From Isoetes taiwanensis (lineage: Eukaryota; Streptophyta; Lycopodiopsida; Isoetales; Isoetaceae): DNA of 64,000 nt. The DNA lies in NCBI GenBank assembly GCA_021234155.1, contig JAJEKV010000058.1, positions 5,528,600 to 5,592,599 of the forward strand, given 5' to 3'. Positions 33,096 through 43,149 of this stretch are shown here, in pieces. The notes under the pieces are model-generated. The model was not told the origin of the DNA and did not search any database. It saw only the letters and a list, made by a program, of their open reading frames with translations. The first letter of the stretch is position 1. Every line of letters begins with the position of its first letter. Both the position numbers and the translations under genes were made by a program.

Positions 33096-34347
33096 ATATC
33101 GGGGACAGCCTGTGGACGTCACGCCCACCTACAAGTACCTAGGGGTGGAGTTCCCCTCCTCGCCTCGGTTTGGGAGGCATCTATCCGCTATGGTGACAAA
33201 GCAGGCCGGAAAGCGCTTTTATGCCATGTAACAAAAACCACCGTGCAGAGCTATATGATTGGGGGCCATCAGTCACACGTTCTCGCACCGGTCGAGCCCG
33301 GCCCTTTCAGACGGGTCGAGGTTTAGTCCTGGTCTGCCTCTTTTGGCGCACTGAATGACTTGGAGCAGGTGCGTAAGGCATTTTTGGCACTGCACTTGGT
33401 GAAACCTTCAGTCCCCTATCGATTCTGCTGCAGAAATCGATTCTTGCCGCCACGGGCAAACCCTTGATAGACACATCGCCTATTTTCGTGAAAGTGGTTA
33501 CTATGGGTGATGCTCGCCCCCGCGACTGGCTTACACCAGGGCTATGAGTCCGCAGCCGCTTAGGGCCCGTTTGAGGGGTAAGAGAGACTGGTTCGCCAGA
33601 TGGAACGCGGCAGGAGCACGACAAATCAGCGCATACCGGGCGCAGCGCGGCCGATCGTGGGCCCAGCGGGAGTACCTAGATGCTTGTTTCCTTGGCAAGC
33701 TCGGGACCCCATTGCTCTAGAGCAGGTCAAAATGGCCCATTACAAGGAGCACATCAACCCGTGCACAGCCCGGGGCCCACTCTACCTCTGCGTTCCCAAC
33801 CGCCCGGAAAAGCGGACTCATTGCCTCCATTCGCGACGCAGTGCCCACCATCTTCGCGATCGAGGCAGGCAGGTGGATTGGGGCCCCCGCCAGGGTTCGG
33901 CTCGCCTTTGTCAAACGGGTGCCATTGAGGATGAGTCTCACACTTTCCAGAGTTGCCCAACGTGCGGTCGGATCCAGGGCCGATCACGCCCCTTAGTACC
34001 TACGGACGTGTTCTTGCATTTGCCGATGAACACACCGCAAGAGACGTGCCACGGGTCATACATCCAGAGGTACCGGACCGGCGAGGTCACCTTTGCCCCA
34101 CTGGCTGTCTCACGACTAGGCACTACGGGGTGGTGCATGATCAGATATATTGGGATGTTTACGCATTTTATATGATTAGCACGGTTTGTCGGCCAGGGTG
34201 ATTGTCGCCACGGTTTTCCCTCGAAAACCCTTCGGGGCGGGGGTTTTTTAATCCGGGCAGTAATCCGCTTGCTGCGTTTTTGTATTGGGTCCCATAGACC
34301 GATTGGTCTCCGTGGACGATAAAAGTACCTTCCTTCCTTCCTTCCTT
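33096..34347 (+). mobile_element. 5'-truncated LINE inserted in the left LTR
   Basis: The opening translation VTPTYKYLGVEFPSSPRFGR is the region after the RT palm in LINE ORF2. Later parts in other frames match the copy at 52.8-53.8 kb (ELYDWG; MAHYKEHINPCTARGP; GAIEDESHTFQSCP, the terminal zinc knuckle). The 3' UTR has CCTCGAAAACCCTTCGGG and the terminus GACCGATTGGTCTCCGTGG, ACGATAAAA, then a (CCTT)n tail up to about 34347. Several frameshifts and stops. It is a dead copy younger than the LTR it interrupts. Confidence 0.8.
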
Positions 34348-34489
34348 CCTATTTATAAGTCCTCTTCTCTATTTATAAGCTGTGCTCTCTCTTTAGCCTT
34401 TTTCCCTCTGGCCTTAATTGGTTGTGCCCAATAAAGCATCCCTTAAGCGACTGTTACATATTTTTAGACTCTAGCTCAGAATCGTAACA
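34348..34489 (-). repeat. left LTR of gag-only element, second part
   Basis: Resumes at CCTATTTATAAG and runs to ...TCAGAATCGTAACA, matching 42894-43035. Confidence 0.85.
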
Positions 34490-34543
34490 GCCCACCGGGG
34501 TAAAAGACAATTGTCCTCAGTTGTGCTTCCCAATGCCAAGAAT

Positions 34544-35281
34544 TGTGGGAAATAATTATGTTCATATCATAATCCAGGAGGTTATATTGGTTTCTAAACA
34601 GCCACAGATATTTGGTTCATACCTACCCTAGATTAACTGAGTTGACAGTGAACATTACATATGAAGCAAACAAGTGTCTATCAGTGTTGGGGATGCAGTA
34701 AGCTGTGCAGGTGACATGCGTATTCACAGTTGAAATAATGGTTAAACCTGTATGATAATGTACATAGTGAACATTATATTTTCTAAGGTTTCATATGGTG
34801 AAGTATAACCTAAGGTTATAAGGTTATATTTAAGAAACCATTGAAATCGAACGTGAATAGAAAGTTGACTCCAACGAAGGTCGGCCGAATTGTTTGGGAG
34901 GGAAAAAAAACAGTTGAATATGTCGGTCTTATCAGAGATCGACATGCAGCTCCTGTGTAGAGATCGGTCCGGCGAATAGGCCGTGACTGATCCTATAAGA
35001 AAACCTAAATTGTATAGATGGGCACCGGGCATTTTTGGAGTTCACATTGCAGTTCATATATCATTCCTTTGAATTCATAGGTAATGACTATTGAATATGT
35101 TTTTTGAAAGAGAGTAACATTAAATAATGAGATTGCTGGTTGTTGTGTTTCTATCATGATGGTATGAGTATATTTGTTGAAGTGAATTTGCAATTATATA
35201 TTGTAAGTGATTGTTGCAAATTGGATACTCAAAGGTGAAATTGTGATTTTGTTAGTTCATTATTGCTATAAAATCATAACA
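34544..35281 (+). repeat. copia 5' LTR
   Basis: Starts TGTGGGAAATAATTATG and ends ATCATAACA. It is followed by one base and the tRNA-Met-type primer site. Confidence 0.92.
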
Positions 35282-35282
35282 G

Positions 35283-35294
35283 TGGTATCAGAGC
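35283..35294 (+). other. copia primer-binding site
   Basis: TGGTATCAGAGC is complementary to the 3' end of plant initiator tRNA-Met, the usual primer for plant LTR retrotransposons. Confidence 0.9.
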
Positions 35295-35309
35295 TAGCTT
35301 GCAGACAAC

Positions 35310-36782
35310 ATGTCTAGCAGATTCGGAGCAGGTTTATTGAATGCCATAGAGGTATTCAAAGGGGATTCTGGCTTCCAAGTGTGGAAGGAAAAAGTGAAGC
35401 ATGTGCTTCAAGTAGAAGATCTATGGGATCTTATTGTATCTCCAGAAGGAGAAACCAGTGTGCTCAGCTCCAGGAGGAGATTGACATCTGAGACAAATGA
35501 GGGAAGTTCATCTTCACCTGAAGAACAAGGGGAAGTGGCAGCAGCAGAAGTTAGTGTAACTTCTGGACTAGGAGGAGTGGCTGACAGTGCAAAATTTCGT
35601 GAAGCACAAGGCATCATAATGAGTAAAGTTAGTTCAGGGATTGTGTTGAAATTAAGGGGAATGACACCAAAACAGATGTGGAATTATATGATGAAAACTT
35701 ATGAGGCTAAAACTTCTTCACAGATTGATGTACTGGAAAATGAACTGAGGAGGCTAAAGTTTCATGATAAGGACAATGTGAATGAGTTTTTCCAAACCTT
35801 TGATAACATAATTGCAGATTTGGAGGGAGCTGGAATAGTCTATTCTCAACAACAGCAAGTGCTGGCTATTTCTAGAGCAGTCACAAGCTTGGGAAATATA
35901 GCAACATTCATTAGGACTATTGCCACCACTAGAATAGAAGCTGAGAGAATGCTCAAGACTGAGCTTGAGCAAAACAGGGTGCTTGAGGAAGAAGACACAT
36001 CACAGATCCTAATGGCAAAGGGGAAAGGAAAAACTGAAAATCGCCAAGGGGGAAAAGTGGGACCATGTTTTGGCTGCAATGAGTATGGTCACATCAAAGT
36101 TAACTGCCCAAAGCTTTCAAAAGACATTCACTGCTACAATTGTGGGGGCAGAGGCCATTATGCCACGAGTTGTCCATCTCCAAAGGAAAATTTCAGAAAC
36201 AAGAATAAAGGAGGAAGGGGAAATCAGAATTTCAGAGGCAGGGGAAGAGGAAGAGGTAGAAGATCAGGCCCTGAAGCTAACTTGGCAGAAGAAATTCCTC
36301 TTGAAGAGGAAACTGGTGATGAAGAAGAAGAGGTAAGTAATTCAGCTTATTTGTCATGTGAAGATAGATCTAATGGTGATGATATTCTCATTTTAGATAG
36401 TGGAGCTGAGAAAACCATTGCCTGCTCAACAAAAATCTTGAAAGAGTGTAAAGGAAATGGAGGTGGGCACATTCAAGTTGGTAATGGCAATTTACAAAGG
36501 GTTGAAGATGTGGGAGTGCTTGAGTTATTTGACCTAAAGGGAAGAAGAGTGAATTTACAAAATGTACTTTGTGTTCCTAGTTTAGTGAGGAATTTGATTT
36601 CCATTGCTCAACTAGTTGACATGGGATTCAAAGTTGTTTTTGAGCAATTACATTGTAAAATCTTTGAAGGCAATGAATTGAAGTTTTTGGGAAGACGAGT
36701 TGGAAATCTGTTTGGTATAAATCTTAATTGTTTTGGCAGTGTGAACTTGACAACGAAACCAAACATTGAATTATGGCATTAG
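35310..36782 (+). CDS. copia Gag and aspartic protease ORF
   Basis: 490 residues. The N-terminal half is copia gag (UBN2-like: VWKEKVKHVL, MWNYMMKTYEAKTSSQID, LKFHDKDNVNEFFQTFDNII). Two CCHC zinc knuckles follow (CFGCNEYGHIKVNCPK about residue 252, CYNCGGRGHYATSCPS about 273), then an RG-rich basic stretch. The protease active site is ILDSGAEKT (about 362-370). The frame ends at ELWH-stop, inside the gag-pre-integrase motif WHxRLGH, with RLGH present just beyond the TAG. Gag would package element RNA in cytoplasmic particles. The stop cuts pol off this frame. Confidence 0.88.
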   Translation: MSSRFGAGLLNAIEVFKGDSGFQVWKEKVKHVLQVEDLWDLIVSPEGETSVLSSRRRLTSETNEGSSSSPEEQGEVAAAEVSVTSGLGGVADSAKFREAQGIIMSKVSSGIVLKLRGMTPKQMWNYMMKTYEAKTSSQIDVLENELRRLKFHDKDNVNEFFQTFDNIIADLEGAGIVYSQQQQVLAISRAVTSLGNIATFIRTIATTRIEAERMLKTELEQNRVLEEEDTSQILMAKGKGKTENRQGGKVGPCFGCNEYGHIKVNCPKLSKDIHCYNCGGRGHYATSCPSPKENFRNKNKGGRGNQNFRGRGRGRGRRSGPEANLAEEIPLEEETGDEEEEVSNSAYLSCEDRSNGDDILILDSGAEKTIACSTKILKECKGNGGGHIQVGNGNLQRVEDVGVLELFDLKGRRVNLQNVLCVPSLVRNLISIAQLVDMGFKVVFEQLHCKIFEGNELKFLGRRVGNLFGINLNCFGSVNLTTKPNIELWH

Positions 36783-37686
36783 AGGCTTGGACACACAAAT
36801 ATTAAAAATATAGAAATGATGATAAAACAAGGCTGGTTGGACTCAGCATATTTCTTATTAGCCAGAATGACTTTAGCTAAACTTGCTCGATATTAATCCC
36901 AAAACTTTCTGTGGTTTAGCTAAACTGTACACATTTTTTCTCTCATATTTTCTAGCGTTTAGCTAAACTAACTCAAACATCATCCTAAAACTTTCTATGG
37001 TGTTGCCAACAGAAAATATTAAACCAAATTACTATACCTTTTTTTTTCAATATATTCCACTTATTTTAGTCATTTTCTTTGTGAAAACATTCTAAAACAA
37101 TGCTAATTAGCAAAGTCTAGGACTCAAATTAATTCATAATGCTAGAGAAACTACTAATCATATATTTCATATAAACTAAAATGATGTTAGCTAAACTAGC
37201 CCGAAATTCATTCTAAAAGTTTCTACGGTTTAGCTAAACAATACAAAATTTCACTCTCTTACTTTCTGGCGTTTTGCTAAAGAGCTCCAGGACTGGTGCA
37301 GTCCCGAAAAACGTTAAGCTAAAATTATAATTTTTTTCCCAATTTTTTCCATTTACTTTAGCCAATTTTCTTTAAAAATGTGCTAAAAAATCGCCAAATA
37401 GCTAAGTTTAGCCCTTAAATTATTCCATGCACAGCAGGTTGCCATTTACAAAGGCAAAAAGGAAAGCAAAGGAAATTCTAGAACTGATTCATACGGATAT
37501 TTGTGGACCCCTGAATGTCACAGGAATATCAGGCAAACGATATTTTATAACATTTGTTGATGATTAGTTTTTTGTCTCAAAACAAAGGATCTTGCATTTG
37601 AAGCCTTTAAAAGGTTTGCTGCTGAAGAAGAGTGCTCAACTGGAAGAAAGATCAAGTATGTTCGATCTGATAGAGGAGGTGAGTAC
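36783..37686 (+). pseudogene. copia integrase N-terminal region, interrupted
   Basis: RLGHTN and IEMMIKQG follow the stop, then about 570 bp of noncoding sequence (about 36855-37425). Coding then resumes at SRLPFTKAKRKAKEI, ELIHTDICGPL (first integrase Asp) and FVDD-stop (37565). After a frame change, KIKYVRSDRGGEY carries the second Asp. The zinc-binding CxxC of the integrase HHCC domain is lost. Confidence 0.75.
36855..37425. repeat. 570-bp noncoding insertion with TTTAGCTAAAC repeats
   Basis: Two direct copies of a unit of about 100 bp, starting at 36871 and 37186 (TTAGCTAAAC ... TTTCT.CGGTTTAGCTAAAC ... CTTTCTGGCGTTT), lie about 315 bp apart. The right end has GCTAAGTTTAGCCC, partly inverted to the left. 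It is probably a small nonautonomous element inserted in the copia integrase; ends not fixed. Confidence 0.45.
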
Positions 37687-40104
37687 ATGTCTTCTAAATT
37701 TGTAAGTTTTTGCATAAATAAAGGAATCAAGAGGCAATATACCTGTAGTTATACCCCACAACAAAATGGAGTAGCTGAAAGGATGAACAAAACCATTTTA
37801 AATGCAACTAGATCCATGCTTAAGCATGCTGGCCTTCCTAATTTTCTTTGGGAAGAGGCTGTAAAGACAGCTGTGGAAATGCATAATGTTTTGCCCTCAA
37901 GGGCTATAAATGGGAACACCCCAGAAAAAATGTGGTCAGGAAAGGAACCAAGCTATGAGAAATATAAAGCATATGGCTGCCTGGGTTATACTCATGTCCC
38001 TGAAGAACTAAGGCAAAAATTGGATAACAGATCGACCATAAGCTATTTAGTTGGATATGATGAAAATACTAAGGGGTTCAGAATGTATAATCCAGCAAAG
38101 AGGAATATTCTGATGAGCAGGGATGTCACTTTTGTGGAAAACCAGCTATACAAACCTATGGTCAATTGGAAAACAGTCAATGAGAAAGATGAAACCAAAG
38201 GAGTTGAAGAAACAATAGAGAAGGTGACAGAAAAAGGAATATCAGAAAATAAGTTAATGGTTGACTTGGATGAAGACAAAGAAAAGGGGGAAAATACTAT
38301 AGAGCAGAATATTGAGAATGGATCAGAAAAAAGAGCCATTAGAGAAGAAATAGGGGAACAAGTTACAACTGAAAATAAAGGTAAGAAAAGGAGAAGTGAA
38401 GCAGAAAGGCTTAAAGAAGAGTTAAAGTTTGATGTAGATACATATGGGAGAAAAGAAGATGGCAAAAGTGGGAGAACAGATAGATCACTTGAAGATACAT
38501 CAGAAGCATTGATTATACTAGAAACTGGAGTGCCAGAGGATTTTGAGGATGCAATAAATAGGCATGACAGTGAAAATTGGAAAAGGGCCATGATGGAAGA
38601 AATGGAATCTTTTGAAAGAACCTCAACCTATGAGATTACAACTTTGCCAAAGGGGAAACAAGCAATTGGAAATAAATGGATCTTCAAATTAAAACAAAAT
38701 GCAGATGGTTCGGCCAAGTACAAGGCAAGATTAGTGGCTCAAGGATATTCTCAACAAAAGGGGATTGACTTTGAAGAGACATATTCGCCTGTAGTAAAGA
38801 TGACTAGTATCAGAATGATTATAGCTATGGCAAATGCATTAAACATGGAATTACATCACATGGACGTATGCACAGCATTTTTGAATGCTGAGTTGGAAGA
38901 GGAAGTATACATGAGGCAAGCACAAGGATTTGAAAATGGTAAGGAAAATGTATGGAGATTGAAGAGAGCAGTCTATAGCTTAAAACAGGCCCCTAGACAA
39001 TGGTATAAATGTATTGACAGTTATCTGAAAGAGCAGGGACTTAGAAAGCTTGAAAATGATGGGAATGTATATATTTTAAAAGAGGGAAAAGGTGTGTGCA
39101 TTGTAGCCATTTATGTTGATGATTGTGTGCTAGCAGCAAGCAACATGGAGATTCTTAATCAATGCAAGGAAATATTGAAAGAAAAATATAAAATGACGGA
39201 TTTGGGGGAGTTGTCTAAGTTTTTGGGAATTGAAATTAAAAGAGACAGGGCCAATAAAAGAATATTCATGTGTCAAGAAAAGTACATTGATGCAGTGTTG
39301 GAAAGATTTAATATGCAAAGTTGCAATCCAGTGAAAATACCATTGACTGCAGGGGAAAAGTTGTCCAAACATATGTCACCAAAGACTGAAAGAGAAAGAG
39401 AAGAAATGAGAAAAATACCTTACAGGCAACTAGTTGGAAGTTTACTACATGTTGCAAATCACACTCGGCCTGACATAAGCTACATTGTAAATGTGTTAAG
39501 TAGGTATAACAGTGATCCAGGTAAACATCATTGGTTGGCAGCAAAGAAAGTCTTGAGATTCCTAAAGGGAACAAAGACAAGAGGGATTGGATATTATGGA
39601 GATGATTTGGAATTAAAGGCATATGCAGATGCTGATTGGTGTGGTGATGTAGATGAAAGGAAGTCAACCTCAGGCTATGTACTAATATTTGGTGGTGGTC
39701 CTGTATGCTGGAGAACAAAGAAACAGTCAGCCATAGCACTATCCACAGCAGAATCTGAATATGCTGCCACAACACTTGCAAGCAAAGAAATAATTTGGAG
39801 CAGAAGATTTCTGAGTGAATTAGGGATCATACAAACCAAGGGAACAACATTATTTTGTGATAGCCAAAGTTGTATAGCAATGTGCAAAAATCCAGTTATG
39901 CATGAAAGAACAAAACATATAGAGATGGAGATGCATTTTATCAGAGAAATGGTGAATCAGGGTATTGTTGAACTTAAATACATTTGTTCTGAGAAACAAT
40001 TGGCAGACATATTCACAAAGGGTTTAAGTTGTAGCAGATTTTCAAAGCTGGCAGAAGAAATGAATTGTAAGGATTATGATCTGAAAGGGGAATGTGGGAA
40101 ATAA
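37687..40104 (+). CDS. copia pol ORF: integrase C-terminal part, reverse transcriptase, RNase H
   Basis: 805 residues with no internal stop; the ATG is fortuitous because the natural frame starts upstream. The integrase catalytic Glu is in PQQNGVAERMNKT (about residue 25-36). A lysine/glutamate-rich linker spans about 165-280. RT begins near EAINRHDSENWKRAM, with KARLVAQGYSQ, the palm YVDDCVLAAS (about 477-486) and a second conserved block LGIEIKRD. RNase H shows AYADADWCGD, STAESEYAA and a C-terminal HIEMEMHFIREMV. RT and RNase H motifs look intact. The protein acts in cytoplasmic particles to copy element RNA. Confidence 0.9.
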   Translation: MSSKFVSFCINKGIKRQYTCSYTPQQNGVAERMNKTILNATRSMLKHAGLPNFLWEEAVKTAVEMHNVLPSRAINGNTPEKMWSGKEPSYEKYKAYGCLGYTHVPEELRQKLDNRSTISYLVGYDENTKGFRMYNPAKRNILMSRDVTFVENQLYKPMVNWKTVNEKDETKGVEETIEKVTEKGISENKLMVDLDEDKEKGENTIEQNIENGSEKRAIREEIGEQVTTENKGKKRRSEAERLKEELKFDVDTYGRKEDGKSGRTDRSLEDTSEALIILETGVPEDFEDAINRHDSENWKRAMMEEMESFERTSTYEITTLPKGKQAIGNKWIFKLKQNADGSAKYKARLVAQGYSQQKGIDFEETYSPVVKMTSIRMIIAMANALNMELHHMDVCTAFLNAELEEEVYMRQAQGFENGKENVWRLKRAVYSLKQAPRQWYKCIDSYLKEQGLRKLENDGNVYILKEGKGVCIVAIYVDDCVLAASNMEILNQCKEILKEKYKMTDLGELSKFLGIEIKRDRANKRIFMCQEKYIDAVLERFNMQSCNPVKIPLTAGEKLSKHMSPKTEREREEMRKIPYRQLVGSLLHVANHTRPDISYIVNVLSRYNSDPGKHHWLAAKKVLRFLKGTKTRGIGYYGDDLELKAYADADWCGDVDERKSTSGYVLIFGGGPVCWRTKKQSAIALSTAESEYAATTLASKEIIWSRRFLSELGIIQTKGTTLFCDSQSCIAMCKNPVMHERTKHIEMEMHFIREMVNQGIVELKYICSEKQLADIFTKGLSCSRFSKLAEEMNCKDYDLKGECGK

Positions 40105-40829
40105 TTATGTTCATATCATAATCCAGGAGGTTATATTGGTTTCTAAACAGCCACAGATATTTGGTTCATACCTACCCTAGATTAACTGAGTTGACAGTGA
40201 ACATTACATATGAAGCAAACAGGTGTCTATCAGTGTTGGGGATGCAGTAAGCTGTGCAGGTGACATGCGTATTCACAGTTGAAATAATGGTTAAACCTGT
40301 ATGATAATGTACATAGTGAACATTATATTTTCTAAGGTTTCATATGGTGAAGTATAACCTAAGGTTATAAGGTTATATTTAAGAAACCATTGAAATCGAA
40401 TGTGAATAGAAAGTTGACTCCAACGAAGGTCGGCCGAATTGTTTGGGAGGGAAAAAAACAGTTGAATATGTCGGTCTTATCAGAGATCGACATGCAGCTC
40501 TTGTGTAGAGATCGGTCCGGCGAATAGGCCGTGACTGATCCTATAAGAAAACCTAAATTGTATAGATGGGCACCGGGCATTTTTGGAGTTCACATTGCAG
40601 TTCATATATCATTCCTTTGAATTCATAGGTAATGACTATTGAATATGTTTTTTGAAATAGAGTAACATTAAATAATGAGATTGCTGGTTGTTGTGTTTCT
40701 ATCATGATGGTATGAGTATATTTGTTGAAGTGAATTTGCAATTATATATTGTAAGTGATTGTTGCAAATTGGATACTCAAAGGTGAAATTGTGATTTTGT
40801 TAGTTCATTATTGCTATAAAATCATAACA
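40093..40829 (+). repeat. copia 3' LTR
   Basis: Nearly identical to 34544-35281. The upstream AAAGGGGAA (40084-40092) is the polypurine tract that primes plus-strand synthesis. The last codons of pol run into the LTR. Confidence 0.92.
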
Positions 40830-41244
40830 GGAATCACACAAGAAATCTGTCTCTAAGTTCCTCGAACTTAGACAAACTGCAAAGGGCAAAGGAAAGTGAC
40901 TGGACTCGCCACCTATCACCTTTCCTTTCTGCCTTTATCCCATCATCTTTTGGCCGAAAGACAACGTACAAAGGTCAGCGTATGTTTGGGGTCATGACTC
41001 CCAACCCATACGGCCTATCCATCAGGTTACCAACTGATGCAACGTCCTCTTGGACTCTTGCCTATTCAAGGCACAGTGTACACTGCTAGTATTAGTCTTG
41101 CTAATACCTCTTGGGGATTAGACTCCTCCCAAGGCTGAGCATCATGCTCCTAGACCAGTTAACTTGGTCCTCGACCTACCAGGCCGGAGATCTGTCTACA
41201 CAAATCTTGGTGGCTACCCACCGGGAAAAAAAAAACAATTGTCC

Positions 41245-42603
41245 TCAATTGTCAGAAGCTTCCGCAGCTTCAGAGCCCCGAACAGATCTTCGGCTGTCTT
41301 CTTTATTGCCACCTCGTGGACGTGGGTACCGATCAGAGCGTGGATGCTTAGCATTATGAGTACAATCCCGAGCGAAGTGCCCAGGTTTACCACAATTATA
41401 ACAATCAAAAGAGTGGAATTCCCGCTTGCCCAAACAGTCAGATGTTGAATTGTGTTGTTTGGAATCTTGTGGAAGCTCAGCTTTTGAAGTCATCACCTGA
41501 GACCTATATTGGGACTCTTGAGACCTGTATTGGGACTCTTGCCACCTCTTATGGGACTCGGATTGTGCCCGAGTGTTGTGAGCCTCATGAGCTAAAGCCA
41601 TCGTGCGAGCTTGTTGTAAAGTTTTGGGCCGCAACAACTTAATAAAAGAAAATTCCTTTCGTAAAGCCATAAGGAATCGTACCCGCCGATCATGAGAAGA
41701 AATCCCTGGAAGAAGACTGAGCAAGGAGTTAAACCGACTCGTAAAATCTTTCACTGTTTCATCCCCTCTCTGACGTAAAGTTTGCCACTGATATTTAAGA
41801 TCATCCTCAAAATCATCGGGAAGAAATTCCCACTTGAGCAATTTCTGCATACGCGCCCAAGTAACAACAGGATATCCTGCATCACGTTCTTCCTTCAAAA
41901 CAGTAGACCACCACAAGACTAGTTCCCCCTCCAATTGACAACGGGCCCAATACAACTTCCGCTCCTCTGAATGACCATGTTCTTGAAAGAAATCCTCCAT
42001 CTTGGTAATCCACCACAACAGCGAGACACCATCACGTTCGCCCTTAAAGAATGTAGGAACTTCCTTAGGATCTTTCGGAAACTTCTTTTTAGCAGCTTGC
42101 TTTTTATCCCTGTCAGAACCACCAGAATTATTCCCTCCATCTGGAGAACTCCGATCAGGCGAGGAATCTCGAGACACTGAATCATCGCTATTGGTTGGCT
42201 CATCATGTCGGGGTCGACGTGCTACCTTATGGCTGTTAAATTTTGTGCTCTCAGAGACCTTTCGATCATTAAACTTTTTGATCTCAGCTGACAATTCTCG
42301 CATTGTCCTTTCCAACGAATCCTCCTCATCACCAATCGGAGCACCCTCTGTGTGCCCACGACCCTTTCGAGCATCGAACATCAGAGAATCTTGTAGAAAT
42401 CCTTCACTTACCAGTGGAACTTGATTTTTTGAAGCATCTAATGCCATCTCAAGCTTTTTCTTCTGTTTTTGTAAACCAGACCCATCGGGCATACCATTTC
42501 CAAGGCCATCATCCTTTTCTGGCAGAACTTCCAAGGACAGTCCTGACGACTTCTTAAAATGTCGGCGTGAAGCGCTCGACCCCTCACCAGCAGGTAAATC
42601 CAT
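41245..42603 (-). CDS. intact Gag of the gag-only LTR retrotransposon (Ty3/gypsy type)
   Basis: 452 residues starting MDLPAGEGSS about 60 bp from the LTR. The N-terminal third is charged and disordered. Residues about 195-310 form the retrotransposon gag domain (VPTFFKGERDGVSLLWWITK, YWARCQLEGELVLWWSTVL, FTSRFNSLLSLLPGISSHDR). One CCHC knuckle (CYNCGKPGHFARDC, about residue 405) and an arginine-rich tail follow. A short QYRSQESQYRSQ repeat lies just before it. The frame is undamaged despite the nested insertions downstream. No pol is encoded, so Gag could only assemble particles or be used with a partner's enzymes. Confidence 0.88.
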   Translation of the reverse strand: MDLPAGEGSSASRRHFKKSSGLSLEVLPEKDDGLGNGMPDGSGLQKQKKKLEMALDASKNQVPLVSEGFLQDSLMFDARKGRGHTEGAPIGDEEDSLERTMRELSAEIKKFNDRKVSESTKFNSHKVARRPRHDEPTNSDDSVSRDSSPDRSSPDGGNNSGGSDRDKKQAAKKKFPKDPKEVPTFFKGERDGVSLLWWITKMEDFFQEHGHSEERKLYWARCQLEGELVLWWSTVLKEERDAGYPVVTWARMQKLLKWEFLPDDFEDDLKYQWQTLRQRGDETVKDFTSRFNSLLSLLPGISSHDRRVRFLMALRKEFSFIKLLRPKTLQQARTMALAHEAHNTRAQSESHKRWQESQYRSQESQYRSQVMTSKAELPQDSKQHNSTSDCLGKREFHSFDCYNCGKPGHFARDCTHNAKHPRSDRYPRPRGGNKEDSRRSVRGSEAAEASDN

Positions 42604-42666
42604 GTCTTCCGCTCAGATTGTGTGCAGACTTCGCTTTCAATTACCAGCTCTCAGTGAAAGCACCAC
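42604..42666 (-). other. leader and candidate primer site of gag-only element
   Basis: Immediately inside the LTR, the minus strand reads GTGGTGCTTTCACTGAGAGC. Its position fits a tRNA primer site, different from the TGGTATCAGAGC used by the other two LTR elements here. The tRNA is not identified. Confidence 0.5.
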
Positions 42667-43035
42667 TGTTACGAATCCAACTCAGAAATCAGCTAAGTTC
42701 TTATCCTAGCACACAGCAGGAAAAAGGCAGAACTCTCCACCCAACCATAGAATCCTCAGATTCACCCCCGAGCAGAGAGAGACAGCAAAAAGCCAATCGC
42801 CAAAACACACCTCCCTTCCTTCAACGTCCTTCCCTATTCATATGTCCACTTCCCCTATTCATAAGTCCTCCTCCCTATTCATAAGTCCTCCTCCCTATTT
42901 ATAAGCCCTCTTCTCTATTTATAAGCTGTGCTCTCTCTTTAGCCTTTTTCCCTCTGGCCTTAATTGGCTGTGCCCAATAAAGCATCCCTTAAGCGACTGT
43001 TACATATTTTTAGACTCTAGCTCAGAATCGTAACA
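42667..43035 (-). repeat. right (5') LTR of gag-only element
   Basis: 369 bp, TGTTACGAATCC...GAATCGTAACA with 8-bp inverted ends. It includes the 20-bp repeat CCTATTCATAAGTCCTCCTC. Confidence 0.92.
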
Positions 43036-43149
43036 ATTATTCAATAAAAACTTGCAAAGGCTTACTTGCAAAGGCCAAAATAAGATTCTAAAATACATGT
43101 TGGACGTGCTTAAGAAAACAAAAAGAAGAAATATTACATACTTGCATTA

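Larger units (their letters stand above)
34544..40829 (+). mobile_element. Ty1/copia LTR retrotransposon with near-identical LTRs but broken pol
   Basis: LTRs are 34544-35281 and 40093-40829 (about 737 bp), TGTGGGAAATAATTATG...CATAACA. I count about four substitutions and one one-base indel between them. The primer site TGGTATCAGAGC starts at 35283 and the polypurine tract AAAGGGGAA at 40084-40092. Flanking bases AGAAT / GGAAT suggest a target duplication with one change. Domain order (gag, protease, integrase, RT, RNase H) is that of copia. Internal breaks are a stop at 36780, a 570-bp insertion and a stop plus frameshift near 37565. It lies inside the gag-only element. Confidence 0.92.
32867..43035 (-). 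mobile_element. gag-only LTR retrotransposon (TR-GAG type) containing nested LINE and copia
   Basis: LTRs begin TGTTACGAATCC and end GAATCGTAACA. The target duplication ATTAT lies at 32862-32866 and 43036-43040. The right LTR (5' in element sense) is 42667-43035, 369 bp. The left LTR is split, 32867-33095 and 34348-34489, by a LINE. Interior content, after subtracting the copia insertion (34544-40829), is only the gag ORF plus about 470 bp; no protease, RT or integrase is left. The native element would be about 2.6 kb. It depends on an autonomous relative for copying. Confidence 0.85.

Noticed and set aside
38043-38591. 182-residue minus-strand ORF inside copia pol
   Set aside because: Serine/phenylalanine-rich antisense of the lysine/glutamate-rich pol linker; no family.
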